NCBI RefSeq assembly: GCF_001513675.1
Contig: NZ_CP013859.1
Coordinates: 63,081 to 127,080 of the forward strand
Source: Microbacterium sp. XT11
GTDB lineage: Bacteria; Actinomycetota; Actinomycetes; Actinomycetales; Microbacteriaceae
Length of the DNA: 64,000 nt
Reading direction: 5' to 3'
The notes below the pieces were generated by a model. The model was not told where the DNA came from. It searched no databases and was given only the letters and a program-made list of their open reading frames with translations. Both the position numbers and the translations under genes were made by a program. Every line of letters begins with the position of its first letter. Within the stretch, counting starts at the first letter, position 1. Positions 42,509-51,177 of this stretch are shown here, piece after piece.

Positions 42509-43389
42509 CGGGCTCCGGCTTCGGCGCGAGTGCGCGGGACGACGATCATGGGAACGGGCAGCTCGTGCAGCATCTTCGCCGCGGTCGAGCCGAGGAACAG
42601 GCGCCGGGGCTGGGCGAGCCGCGACGAGCCGACCAGCACGACCTCGCCGGGCAGCCAGGTGAGGTTCGCGACGGCGTCTTCGACGGTCTCGCCCGGCGCC
42701 TCCTCGACGACGGCTCCGAGCCCGTCGGGCAGCACCTCGACGGCGCGCGCGAGCACATCGTGCGCATGCGAGCCGGTGGCGAGGCGGATAGCCCCGGTGT
42801 CGAGCCCCGGCGGCACGTCGAACGGGACGAGCGACACCAGGCGCAGATCGGTCGACGAGTCGGCGGCGAACGACGCGGCCTCGTCGAGCAGGGTCTCCGC
42901 TCCGGGGCGCGTGCCGACGGCCACGGTGACGCGCGGCACGACGTGGTCGTCTTCGCGGGCGAGTCCCGCCGGCGCCAGCGCGACCGGGATCGTCGACGAG
43001 TGCAGCAGCTCGGTGGCCACACTGCCGAGGCGATGCCTGCCGAAGAGTCCGCCGCCCGCGGTGCCGACGACGATGACGCGTGCCCCGAACTCCTCCCCCG
43101 CGGCGATCAGACCCTCCGCGAAGGACTCCGCGAAACGCACGTGCGCCGAGCGCGTGAGCGCGGGCGGCAGGGCGGCGACGGCATCCGAGAGCCACTGCCG
43201 CGCCTGGGCGCGCAGGTGGTCCTCATAGGCGCGCTCCGGCGGCACGATCGCGCTGCGCGTCCCCTCGGAGGGGAGCACCATGACGAGGTGGACGGTCGCA
43301 TCCAGGCTGCGTCCGAGCCGCGCTCCGAGGGCGGCGGCGTCAGCGCCGGCATCCGTCGCGGTGTACCCGACGACGATCGCCCCGCTCAT
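42505..43389 (-). CDS. Two-domain universal stress protein
   Basis: A 294-residue tandem UspA protein. Each half ends in the nucleotide-binding loop: GTAGGGLFGRHRLGSVATELLHSSTIPV and GSSRLAQPRRLFLGSTAAKMLHELPVPM. The first is close to the G-x2-G-x9-G(S/T) rule for ATP-binding Usps. ATG at 43389 overlaps the amine oxidase stop. Its place between a transporter and an oxidase is unusual; it may sense energy state or regulate the permease. Confidence 0.88.
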   Translation of the reverse strand: MSGAIVVGYTATDAGADAAALGARLGRSLDATVHLVMVLPSEGTRSAIVPPERAYEDHLRAQARQWLSDAVAALPPALTRSAHVRFAESFAEGLIAAGEEFGARVIVVGTAGGGLFGRHRLGSVATELLHSSTIPVALAPAGLAREDDHVVPRVTVAVGTRPGAETLLDEAASFAADSSTDLRLVSLVPFDVPPGLDTGAIRLATGSHAHDVLARAVEVLPDGLGAVVEEAPGETVEDAVANLTWLPGEVVLVGSSRLAQPRRLFLGSTAAKMLHELPVPMIVVPRTRAEAGAR

Positions 43390-44753
43390 CAGCCGGCGTC
43401 CCTGCTCGCGGCGACGATGTTCGACGCGACGAGATGCCCCATGCGGATGGCGCCGTCGACGTGCTGGTAGCCGGCGCCGGCCATGTCGCTCGAAGCGAAG
43501 TGGATGGGCCCGACGGGCGTGCGCAGATCGGCGCCGTAGCGGTGCAGGCCGCCCATGTCGAAGCTCGCGGCGTACGCGCCCCTCGTCCACTCCTCGCTGC
43601 CCCAGTCGCTCTCGTAGTAGACGATCGGGTTCTTCGCCTCCGGGCCGTAGTAGTGCGAGAGCGACTCGAGGATGCGCTCCTTGCGCTCCTCATCCGACAG
43701 CGCGAACAGGTCATCCGCGTTGCGATCGCTCACGAAACCGACGAGCGTGCCGCGCTCGTCGCCGTGGTTGGTGTTGTCGTACGCCTCGTGCGACAGCTCG
43801 TAGGGGCTGAACGCGGTGCCGCTGAGGCCCTGCTCGCGCCAGAACGGACGGTCGTAGACCGCGTGCACCTTGATGACGAAGCCCATCGAGAGGTGCTGGT
43901 GCAGCTGGTGCTGCCGGCGGGGCAGCGCCGGCACGAAGCTGATGCGGTTGTACAGCACGGGTGCGTGCGCGAGCACCGCGTAGCGCGCCCTCACGGTCAT
44001 CCCGTCGGTGGTGGCGGTGACGCCGGTCTCGCCCCACTCGAGCGTGCGAACGGGCTGGTTGAGGAAGACGTCGTCGCCCAGGCGCTCCGCCAGCCGCAGC
44101 GGCACCTGCTGCAGGCCGCCGACGACCCGCTTGTCGAGGATGAAGTCGGCGTCGACGAGGTTCGAGTACGAGCCCGCGGATGCCGCCATGAGCAGCGACT
44201 GGAGCAGCGAGAAGGCGTGCGTCGGCTTGGTGAGCATGGCGGAGCCGGTGGCGAAGGCGAGGTTGCGCACCGCCTCGTCGTCATCGGTCTGCTGTCGCAG
44301 CCATGCGTCCCAGGTGATCGAGTCCCACTCCGCGGCGTTCGGATGCTCCCACGGACGGTCGGGGTCGATCTCGGCGACCATGCGGTCGAGCAGCTCCGTG
44401 ACCTCGGCGATGACCTTCTCGGTCTCGGGGGCCACGGGGAACATCTCGCCCGTGAAGCGGTGCACCTGGCCGTCGGGTCCGATGTACACGTTGTCGCCCT
44501 CGCGATAGCGGCTGTACGTCTCGAGACCGAGTTCCTCGATCGTCTCCTTGAGCGCGTCCTGGTCGGGCGACACCCACTGTCCGCCGAGCTCGAGCATGGC
44601 GCCGTCGATGATGTCGGTCCAGAGGCGGCCGCCGACGCGGTCACGCGCCTCGAGCACGGCCACAGAGAGGCCGGCCTTGCGCAGGTCGTTGGCGGCGGTG
44701 AGGCCGGCGGCCCCCGCTCCGATGATCAGCACGTCACGGGTGATCTCAGCCAA
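43389..44753 (-). CDS. Flavin amine oxidase, putrescine oxidase-like
   Basis: A 454-residue FAD enzyme. The N-terminal Rossmann motif is VLIIGAGAAGLTAANDLRKAG, with EARDRVGGRLWTD next; the C-terminal FAD contact is FASSDMAGAGYQHVDGAIRMG. Lys for flavin-water activation is likely the one in GFVIKVHAVYDRPFW. The pattern is that of actinobacterial putrescine oxidases, which yield 4-aminobutanal, NH3 and H2O2. Operon context with gabT and two aldehyde dehydrogenases supports that. Tyramine-type monoamine oxidase is the alternative. Confidence 0.88.
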   Translation of the reverse strand: MAEITRDVLIIGAGAAGLTAANDLRKAGLSVAVLEARDRVGGRLWTDIIDGAMLELGGQWVSPDQDALKETIEELGLETYSRYREGDNVYIGPDGQVHRFTGEMFPVAPETEKVIAEVTELLDRMVAEIDPDRPWEHPNAAEWDSITWDAWLRQQTDDDEAVRNLAFATGSAMLTKPTHAFSLLQSLLMAASAGSYSNLVDADFILDKRVVGGLQQVPLRLAERLGDDVFLNQPVRTLEWGETGVTATTDGMTVRARYAVLAHAPVLYNRISFVPALPRRQHQLHQHLSMGFVIKVHAVYDRPFWREQGLSGTAFSPYELSHEAYDNTNHGDERGTLVGFVSDRNADDLFALSDEERKERILESLSHYYGPEAKNPIVYYESDWGSEEWTRGAYAASFDMGGLHRYGADLRTPVGPIHFASSDMAGAGYQHVDGAIRMGHLVASNIVAASRDAG

Positions 44754-44843
44754 TGTGCAACTCCTTCGTCGGGATGGTGTGCCGGCCGCGACTCGAAATC
44801 CCCCGATACGAGTCGCGGCCGGACGTCTGTGCGCCGCGGCGGC

Positions 44844-46205
44844 TCAGGCCGCGGCGAGGGCGGCCGACACGATGTCGAGGCCCTCGTTCAGCAGGTCGTC
44901 GCTGATCGACAGCGGCGGGAGGAAGCGGATGACGTTGCCGTAGGTTCCGCAGGTGAGCACGATGACGCCCTGCGCGATGCAGGCCTTTGCGACGGCCGCG
45001 GTGAGCGCGGCGTCGGGGGCCTTGGTCTCCGGGTCGACGAACTCGGCGGCGACCATCGCGCCGTGGCCTCGGACGTCACCGATGCGCGGGTCGTCCTGCT
45101 GCATCGCGGTGAGCCGGCCGAGCAGGATCTCGCCGATCTCCCGCGCACGGTCGAGCATGCCGTCGTTCTCGAACACGTCGATCGTCGCGAGAGCGGCGGC
45201 GCACGCGATGGGGTTGCCGCCGTAGGTGCCGCCGAGGCCACCCGTGTGCGACGCATCCATGATCTCGGCGCGGCCGGTGACCGCGGCGAGCGGCAGGCCG
45301 CCGGCGATGCCCTTCGCCGTGGTGATGAGGTCGGGCTCGATGCCGAAGATCTCGCTGGCGAACATCGCACCGGTGCGGGCGAATCCGGTCTGCACCTCGT
45401 CGGCGATGAAGACGACGCCGTTGTCACGGCACCAGTCGACGATCGCGGGGAGGAAGCCGTCGGCGGGGACGATGAAGCCGCCCTCGCCCTGGATCGGCTC
45501 GATGATGACGGCGGCGAGGTTGTCGGCGCCGATCTGCTTCTCGAGCTGGAGGATCGCGCGGGCCGCAGCCTCCGCGCCGCTGAGCCCGTCGCGGAAGGGG
45601 TACGACGCGGTGGCGCGGTACACCTCGGGGGCGAACGGTCCGAAGCCGCTCTTGTAGGGCATCGACTTGGCGGTCAGCGCCATGGTCAGGTTCGTGCGGC
45701 CGTGGTAGCCGTGGTCGAAGGCCACGACGGCCTGGCGGCCGGTGTGCTTGCGGGCGATCTTGATCGCGTTCTCGACCGCCTCGGCGCCGGAGTTGAACAG
45801 CGCGCTCTTCTTGGCGAAGTCGCCGGGCGTGATGCGGTTGAGCGCCTCGGCGACGCCCACGTACGACTCGTAGGGCGAGATCATGAAGCAGGTGTGCGTG
45901 AACTGCGCGGCCTGCGCGGCGACGGCGGCGGCGACCTTGGGATGCGCGTTGCCGACCGTGGTGACGGCGATGCCGCTGCCGAGGTCGATGAGCGAGTTGC
46001 CGTCGGCGTCGACGACGACTCCTCCGCCCGCGGCGACCGCGGCGACAGGAACGGTGTGTCCGACGCCGGCGGCGACGGCATCCGCCTTGCGGGCGAGGAT
46101 CTCGGCCGATCGAGGGCCGGGAAGTTCGGTGACGAGGCGACGCTCCTGCGGGAGGTCGGGACCGCCGAGGGGGACTGCAACAGCTGCGGTGTCGAGGAGT
46201 GCCAT
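44844..46205 (-). CDS. gabT: 4-aminobutyrate aminotransferase
   Basis: A 453-residue class III aminotransferase. NSGAEAVENAIKIARKHTGR is the phosphate-binding region, DEVQTGFARTGAMFA the cofactor site, and TTAKGIAGGLPLAAV holds the PLP Lys. The pattern is that of actinobacterial GabT: GABA and 2-oxoglutarate give succinate semialdehyde and glutamate. First gene of the six-gene operon; it is divergent from the PucR regulator. Confidence 0.92.
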   Translation of the reverse strand: MALLDTAAVAVPLGGPDLPQERRLVTELPGPRSAEILARKADAVAAGVGHTVPVAAVAAGGGVVVDADGNSLIDLGSGIAVTTVGNAHPKVAAAVAAQAAQFTHTCFMISPYESYVGVAEALNRITPGDFAKKSALFNSGAEAVENAIKIARKHTGRQAVVAFDHGYHGRTNLTMALTAKSMPYKSGFGPFAPEVYRATASYPFRDGLSGAEAAARAILQLEKQIGADNLAAVIIEPIQGEGGFIVPADGFLPAIVDWCRDNGVVFIADEVQTGFARTGAMFASEIFGIEPDLITTAKGIAGGLPLAAVTGRAEIMDASHTGGLGGTYGGNPIACAAALATIDVFENDGMLDRAREIGEILLGRLTAMQQDDPRIGDVRGHGAMVAAEFVDPETKAPDAALTAAVAKACIAQGVIVLTCGTYGNVIRFLPPLSISDDLLNEGLDIVSAALAAA

Positions 46206-46251
46206 GTCCGCGAGCGTACGACCGCGACGGATGCCGGTGCACTCGCCGAGA

Positions 46252-46289
46252 TGTATAAACTTGCAGGACGAATCGACAGTGCGTATAAG
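46252..46289. promoter_or_regulatory. Divergent promoter region, gabT operon and pucR-type gene
   Basis: Plus strand: TTGCAG (46261-46266)-N17-TATAAG (46284-46289) toward the regulator. Minus strand: TATACA (46257-46252) as -10 of gabT, 47 bp before its ATG. The two promoters overlap so that one bound regulator could control both. TGTATAAA and CGTATAAG form an imperfect direct repeat. Confidence 0.6.
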
Positions 46290-46339
46290 GCGCCGAAGAC
46301 GCATCCCACCCGTCCGCCGTTGATCCCAGAGGAGGAGCC

Positions 46340-47857
46340 GTGTCACCCGCCGAGCACCCCACGCTGCGGTCGCTCCTGGCGCGCAACGACCTCGGCCTCG
46401 CGCTCGTCTCCCCCGACGACGCCCTGCCGGAGGGCGCGCTCGACCGGGCGCTGCGCTGGGTGCACAGCTCCGACCTGGCCGATCCGACTCCCTTCCTCTC
46501 CGAAGACCTCGCACTGCTCACCACCGGCACCCAGTTCGACGACGTCGACGGCATCGAGGGGTACGACGCGTACGTCGGGCGGCTTGCAGCTCGTGGCGTG
46601 CTGGGACTCGGTTTCGGCACCGAGGTGCACCGCACCGGCATCCCGGAGGAGCTCGCCGAGGCGTGCGCGGCCCGCGGCATGCCTCTCTTCGTCGTGCCGT
46701 ACCGCACGCCGTTCATCGCCGTGGCACGCGCGCACGCCGAGGCGATCGCCGCGCAGGCCTACGCGCGCCGCTCCTGGGCCCTCGACGCGCAGCGTGCGCT
46801 CGCCCTCGCCGCGCTCCGGCCACGCGGGCTCGACGCGACCATCGCCGAACTCGCGCGCAGGTTCGGCACGTGGGCCGGCATGTTCGACGCGACCGGGGCG
46901 CCGCAGATCTCACACCCCGCGGATGCCGTCGCCCGCCCGACCCTCGAGAGCCTCGCCGAGCACGTGACCGAGGTTCTCACCCGCGGCCTCGAGGCAGGCC
47001 AGTCGCTCACCATCGACGACGCGTCGTTCATGCTGTTCACGGTCGGACGGGGCGGTCATCTGCGAGGTGTCATCGCGCTCGCGATCGACGCGCTCGACCC
47101 TGAGGCTCGCAGCGTGGTCACGTCGGTGATCGCGATGGCAGGCCTCGCGCTGGAGCAGAGCGAGCAGCTGACGCGGAGTCGGCGGCGCCTCCACACGCAG
47201 CTGCTCGCGTCGCTGCAGACCGATGACCCGGCTCTGGCACGGCGCGTGCTCGGCGCCATCCCACCGGCGCCTGTGGTGGTCGCGATCGCGGCTGACGCAC
47301 CGGCCGGACCCCTCGCCGACTGGTGGGAGCGGCGACGCGCCGACGACGGCGTCGCGTCCTTCGTGGCGGAGTCCGCCGATGGCCTCGTCATGTGCGTCTC
47401 GTCCGGCGACGAAGCGCTCATCGATGAGGCGGCCCTCCGTTTCGGCATCCGGATCGGCGCCTCGGCACCCGAGTCGTACGCCGCCTTCTCGCGCGCCCAC
47501 GCCCAGGCCCTGGCCGCACTGCGACGCCAGACCGGCCAGGGGGTGCTGCGCTATGCGGATGCCGTCGGCACGAGCATCCTCGGCGCTCTCGCAACCGACG
47601 AGGCCCGGCTCGTGGCGGAGTCGCGCCTCGCGCCGCTGCGGGATCATGACGCCGCGACCGGCGGCGCGCTGGAGCTGTCACTGCGCACGTGGCTGGAGCA
47701 CGATGCGCGTGCGGAACCGGCCGCCGCCGCTCTCGGAGTGCACCGGCATACGCTGCGGTCGCGCATCGCGCAGGCCGGCGCGGTGCTGGGCGTCGACCTG
47801 TCATCGTTTCCCGCTCGCGCCGAAGTGTGGACACTGCTGCAGACAGCGCGCGATTGA
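46340..47857 (+). CDS. PucR-family transcriptional regulator of the putrescine/GABA operon
   Basis: A 505-residue regulator. The N-terminal PucR sensing domain (LALVSPDDALPEGALDRALRWVHSSDL) is followed by a GGDEF-related middle part. A C-terminal helix-turn-helix, EPAAAALGVHRHTLRSRIAQAGAVLG (about residues 470-495), matches the HTH_30 type. GTG start with GAGGAGG upstream. It is divergent from gabT. GabR-like and PucR proteins activate amine and purine use in actinobacteria; activation of this operon by GABA or putrescine is inferred. Confidence 0.88.
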   Translation: MSPAEHPTLRSLLARNDLGLALVSPDDALPEGALDRALRWVHSSDLADPTPFLSEDLALLTTGTQFDDVDGIEGYDAYVGRLAARGVLGLGFGTEVHRTGIPEELAEACAARGMPLFVVPYRTPFIAVARAHAEAIAAQAYARRSWALDAQRALALAALRPRGLDATIAELARRFGTWAGMFDATGAPQISHPADAVARPTLESLAEHVTEVLTRGLEAGQSLTIDDASFMLFTVGRGGHLRGVIALAIDALDPEARSVVTSVIAMAGLALEQSEQLTRSRRRLHTQLLASLQTDDPALARRVLGAIPPAPVVVAIAADAPAGPLADWWERRRADDGVASFVAESADGLVMCVSSGDEALIDEAALRFGIRIGASAPESYAAFSRAHAQALAALRRQTGQGVLRYADAVGTSILGALATDEARLVAESRLAPLRDHDAATGGALELSLRTWLEHDARAEPAAAALGVHRHTLRSRIAQAGAVLGVDLSSFPARAEVWTLLQTARD

Positions 47858-48087
47858 GCGCGCGTTCACGGGACCGAACCGCCCGCGAGCATCGAACGCG
47901 GTGATCGGCTCAGTGTCGGCACTCCTGGCTCGCTCACCGGCGCGATAGAGCAGAATTCCGGAACTCGCTCCCGCCTCGGGCCTCACGGGCCCGAAGGTCG
48001 CTTCTATGCTGATGCCCACATATGAGGTCTATCTGTCATCACACGTGACTTCCGGACCTTGGCTGGACTGCATTCTGGGGGCTGACC

Positions 48088-48381
48088 ATGAGCGATGTCG
48101 CGCTGTTCTACGAGGATCTGCAACAAGCCGACCGCGACTTCACGACCGCATTCACCTCACTGCACTTCGATGCTGCGAACCTCGTGGGCGGCGACCCCGG
48201 CGTAGCGGCTCCCCTGGGGCGATATCACCTCATGTCATGCATGGATCGCGGCATCGGAAAGCTGAAGGACGCTGCGATCGACGGATGGACGTCGGCGTCG
48301 GCCATCGCCGACTCGGTGTCAGCCATCGCCTCGGCGTATTCCGCGTTGGACGATGAGCTCGCGGGAACGGGGACCCCGTGA
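48088..48381 (+). CDS. Small helical Esx-like protein, first gene of the hydrolase locus
   Basis: A 97-residue all-helical protein with no signal peptide. Two helices (SDVALFYEDLQQADRDFTTAF and DGWTSASAIADSVSAIASAYSAL) flank a Gly-rich turn, and a W in the second half recalls WXG100 proteins without an exact W-x-G. It may be the partner for type VII export of the following proteins. Its stop overlaps the next start (GTGA). The 230-bp gap upstream holds no gene; TATGCT at about 48005 may be a -10. Confidence 0.6.
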   Translation: MSDVALFYEDLQQADRDFTTAFTSLHFDAANLVGGDPGVAAPLGRYHLMSCMDRGIGKLKDAAIDGWTSASAIADSVSAIASAYSALDDELAGTGTP

Positions 48382-49178
48382 CGCTGAGCTCGCCGAATCG
48401 AGGATTCCCCTTGGAGCGGATCGCGGGCGATGTGGGCACGATGTCGCGGTGGGTGGACCAGTTCGATCTGGTGGCCGAGGATCTCGGCGTCCTCCGCGGC
48501 GCCTCAGCGCGAGCGACGGGTCTTCCCGGAATGGGCAGTGCGATCACAGCGGTACGCACGGATGCCATGAGCGTGCTGTCGCGCGCCGGGGGTCACGTCG
48601 CCCTCGCACAGAGCTTGTCGTCGGTGCTCGCGACCTATGCCAAGGCACACGACGAGCACGCGACGAAGGCGAACGCTCTGGTCGAGGAGATCGAGGCGGC
48701 TCACACGTTGTGGACGCAGTTGAACAGCGCGGCCGACGTGGAAGGCCGGGCGGCGCTCGCAGCCTCGCGCGGCGACGACCGTGTCGCTCTGCAGGAGGCG
48801 GAGGATGCTGCCGCAGAGGCGATCGCGGCCCGCAAACGAGCAGAGGAGGACTTGGACGATCTGTGGCGGAGATACGAGTTCCACTTCGCCGCATGGGATG
48901 AGGCGTACGACACCGCCGTGCGGGCACTGGTGCACGGCGAGGAAACCCCGGGGATGACGCGGGAGTCGAGCGCGTTGATCGATCACCTCCTGTCGGCGGA
49001 TACTCCCGCCGAGGTGCTCGCTCTGTGGTCGACGCATCCGGAGCTGCACGAGGAACTGCTCGGCGTACACCCCGAGATCCTCGGCGGGCTCGACGGCATC
49101 CCCGCAAGCGTGCGGGTGCGGGCGAACCAGCTCAACGCCGCTGAGTGGATCAGGCAGGCGCAGGCCGAGCTCGGGTGA
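48378..49178 (+). CDS. Helical N-terminal part of a DUF1023-like hydrolase, encoded separately
   Basis: A 266-residue protein. Residues 1-190 are long charged helices (HDEHATKANALVEEIEAAHTLW, EDAAAEAIAARKRAEEDLDDLW), like secretion domains of type VII substrates. Near the end it has HPEILGGLDGIPASVRVRANQLNA. That is the GxLDGiPaxVR-ANR signature which in intact DUF1023 (alpha/beta hydrolase) proteins stands just before the hydrolase domain. Here the frame stops 16 residues later and the hydrolase is in the next, overlapping ORF. So either a split gene, a -1 frameshift product, or a mutation. Confidence 0.7.
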   Translation: MTLSSPNRGFPLERIAGDVGTMSRWVDQFDLVAEDLGVLRGASARATGLPGMGSAITAVRTDAMSVLSRAGGHVALAQSLSSVLATYAKAHDEHATKANALVEEIEAAHTLWTQLNSAADVEGRAALAASRGDDRVALQEAEDAAAEAIAARKRAEEDLDDLWRRYEFHFAAWDEAYDTAVRALVHGEETPGMTRESSALIDHLLSADTPAEVLALWSTHPELHEELLGVHPEILGGLDGIPASVRVRANQLNAAEWIRQAQAELG

Positions 49179-49861
49179 TCACGTACGTGCCCGGCACCTT
49201 CACCAGCCTCGGCGATTTCTACGGCGGCGAGGTGCAAAAGATCGCCAGCAGGATGGGGCGCGCGGTTCCGGGAACCCTCACGTTCGTCTACAAGGACGGC
49301 TTGTTCCCGGGGGAGAATCCCGAGGCCGGTGGTGCGGACCTGCTGCGGATCGGCGAAGCCAACGATCACGACCGAGCGATCGAGGCCGGCCGCCAGCTCG
49401 CTCGCTTCGAAACCGGCATGCGCGTCGACCCTCTCTTCGCCGCAGCCGAGCAGGATGCCTTCGGATACAGCTGGGGACTGGCGAACGTCACCAGTTCCGA
49501 AGTCGCCGGCGCCGAGTACGACAAGGTCATCTCTCTGTCCGGCGCTGGCATGCCTTCCGAATGGGCGCCAGCCCCCGACACGACGTACACCGACCTCTCC
49601 TATTACGACGCGCTGCAGGTCGCCCAAAATCTCGGCGTCGTCTGGGGTGGCAACAACCCTCGCTCGCACCCCGCCTTCGAGCACGGCGACTACTACACAG
49701 GCCCCGACGACGAGGTACTCAACCCCCCGGTCACGCCCGGTCAGTACCCCTCGGCTTATCTTCCTTGGGATGTCCTCAGCGAGAACCACCTGCTCATCGC
49801 CTCCGACGACGCGGCAAACAGGAAGGCGCTGGATGCGATGAGAGATCTGGTGGCCAGATGA
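49175..49861 (+). CDS. DUF1023-like alpha/beta hydrolase domain, putative secreted effector
   Basis: A 228-residue hydrolase domain from the GTG at 49175, overlapping the previous stop by GTGA. It begins at the first core strand (VITYVPGTFTSLGDFYGG); the nucleophile elbow is FGYSWGLANV with Ser about residue 100. SYYDALQVAQ and HPAFEHGDYY could provide acid and His. No signal peptide, so export would depend on the upstream helical part. Its stop overlaps a lipoprotein start (ATGA), the layout of an effector and its immunity protein. Lipase or esterase activity is inferred only. Confidence 0.7.
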   Translation: MITYVPGTFTSLGDFYGGEVQKIASRMGRAVPGTLTFVYKDGLFPGENPEAGGADLLRIGEANDHDRAIEAGRQLARFETGMRVDPLFAAAEQDAFGYSWGLANVTSSEVAGAEYDKVISLSGAGMPSEWAPAPDTTYTDLSYYDALQVAQNLGVVWGGNNPRSHPAFEHGDYYTGPDDEVLNPPVTPGQYPSAYLPWDVLSENHLLIASDDAANRKALDAMRDLVAR

Positions 49862-50367
49862 GAAAAGCGACGTGTGTCTTCGTCACTACCATCGCCGTGA
49901 TCCTGAGCGTCACGGGATGCTCGTTCAGCGAGCAAAGAGTCCCGGAGGAGAACGTGACTCCACTGACGTGGGAACAAGCGAAAGCCTATGCGCAAGCAAA
50001 GGAACTGGAGATCGCTGGCCTGATTCCGCCGCAGGACGTGGTGGAGATCGTACAGAATCCCAAAGGCGGGCTCTTCCGTTGCAATGCAGAGCAGCACTTG
50101 TGGACCGGGATCAGCACCGTCGTCTTGGCTCCAGGAACGGATGCCACGGAAGTCACCAAGCATCTGGAAGAGCACTTCCGCACCGAAGATGCTTTTGACG
50201 TCGAAAGCTGGGTGAATATCACCCAAAAGTACCGGGTGCAACTGCTCTCGCGAACGACCGCCGAAGGGTACATCTTTGGCGAGGGCGAGCAGGGAACCAT
50301 CGTCATCGATTCATGGTCCCCATGTTTCACCCTTCCCGATGGCGTCTACCCCGGGGGCGACTTCTGA
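49858..50367 (+). CDS. Lipoprotein, candidate immunity protein, copy 1 (intact)
   Basis: A 169-residue lipoprotein with lipobox VTGC (about residue 21). The mature domain has TPLTWEQAKAYAQAKELEIAGLIP, GGLFRCNAEQHLWTG and the closing CFTLPDGVYPGGDF. The two Cys in RCN and PCF likely form a disulfide. The same layout recurs in three further copies downstream. ATG overlaps the hydrolase stop. An immunity role is inferred by analogy with lipoprotein antitoxins of type VII lipases (TilA/TilB for TslA); the family itself is unknown to me. Lower GC than neighbours. Confidence 0.75.
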   Translation: MRKATCVFVTTIAVILSVTGCSFSEQRVPEENVTPLTWEQAKAYAQAKELEIAGLIPPQDVVEIVQNPKGGLFRCNAEQHLWTGISTVVLAPGTDATEVTKHLEEHFRTEDAFDVESWVNITQKYRVQLLSRTTAEGYIFGEGEQGTIVIDSWSPCFTLPDGVYPGGDF

Positions 50368-50411
50368 CCGTGGACATTGGCGTCTTCGTTGCAACCGAGC
50401 AGCACAGGCTC
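50326..50411 (+). repeat. 86-bp perfect direct repeat, left copy
   Basis: Identical to 52202-52287. It covers the last 13 codons of lipoprotein copy 1 and 45 bp beyond, including a GTG (50370) that opens the phrase VDIGVFVATEQHRL. Recombination between the two copies would remove lipoproteins 2 to 4. Confidence 0.95.
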
Positions 50412-50519
50412 GGACGTGTGGAGGTCCGGGAAGGGAATGGGCAAGGTTCACTTTTGTCACCTTCCTCAGTAGATGCCGAACCGAAGATGTGGGTGAGACA
50501 TGGCGCGGCTTCGAAATGA
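50370..50519 (+). pseudogene. Short ORF, probable remnant of the first gene of another module
   Basis: GTG at 50370, 2 bp after the lipoprotein stop, opens 49 codons starting VDIGVFVATEQHRLGRVEVREGNG. The beginning looks like a real N-terminus of a small Esx-like protein; the later part looks random. Its stop overlaps the next fragment by ATGA. The first 14 codons are duplicated exactly after copy 4. Probably a fossil, not an active gene. Confidence 0.4.
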
Positions 50520-50596
50520 CACGCACGCCCATCGCCCGCCCCGACCTCGAAGGTCATGAAGCCCTCGTCGAAATGGAAAGACTCGTGCGCGGATGA
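50516..50596 (+). pseudogene. Fossil C-terminal tail of a hydrolase gene
   Basis: A 26-codon frame ends EGHEALVEMERLVRG, similar to the hydrolase end ANRKALDAMRDLVAR (A-L, M, L-V in register). Its stop overlaps the next lipoprotein start by ATGA, exactly as the intact hydrolase does. I read it as the last piece of a lost hydrolase gene. Confidence 0.5.
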
Positions 50597-51094
50597 AGTC
50601 AGCTCGGTGCCTGATCGGCATGACCGTCCTCGCACTGTCGATAACCGCGTGCGCCCCCCAATGGAGACAGCCTCGCCATGACCAACGAATCCCTGACCTG
50701 GGAAGACGCAAAAAGAGACACGCAGGCGATGGAGACCGAAATCGCCACGCGGATACCGAGTGACGCAGTCGTGACGGTGACCCAAAACCCTACGGGAGTT
50801 CTTTTCTCGTGCGATCAAGACAAGCACCGTTGGATGGGAAAGACGACCGTGGTCGTGACACCAGGGACCGAAGTGGAATCGGTCGTACGCGGCCTAGAAG
50901 ACCGCTATAGAGGAGGCCGATTCGAGGTGTCAACGCGCACAGACATCGGCGGCTTCTACGAGGTGCATCTGAAATCTCCACAGACTGCTGAGGGGTACAT
51001 CATCAGCGAAGGAGATTCACGGACGATCTGGATCCACTCAAGTTCACCGTGCTTCACGCTCCCCGATGACGTGTACCCAGGCGGCAAATTTTGA
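50593..51094 (+). pseudogene. Lipoprotein copy 2, frameshifted at a C6 tract
   Basis: The signal peptide starts at the ATG at 50593 (MKSARCLIGMTVLALSITAC) with lipobox ITAC. Just after the Cys codon a run of six C (GCCCCCCAA) puts the rest out of frame. Removing one C gives CAPNGDSLAMTNESLTWEDAK, which lines up with copies 1 and 4, and runs to DDVYPGGKF at 51094. As it stands, only an internal ATG at 50678 could make a 138-residue protein without a signal peptide. The tract could switch by slipped-strand mispairing, or be a sequencing error. Confidence 0.75.
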
Positions 51095-51177
51095 CCATGC
51101 GCGCCGACCCCGAGACCCCACACGATGCTCCTCTGACCTGGCCGCGCGCGAGGCCCCACGTCCTCGGCACGCTCGCG

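Noticed and set aside
39449..43228. Open plus-strand frame of 1259 codons
   Set aside because: It lies antisense to the aldehyde dehydrogenases, permease and universal stress gene, which have clear motifs. The product is Arg/Glu/His-rich low-complexity sequence typical of frames opposite high-GC genes.
43434..46967. Open plus-strand frame of 1177 codons
   Set aside because: Antisense to the amine oxidase and gabT; no domain pattern and composition of a shadow frame.
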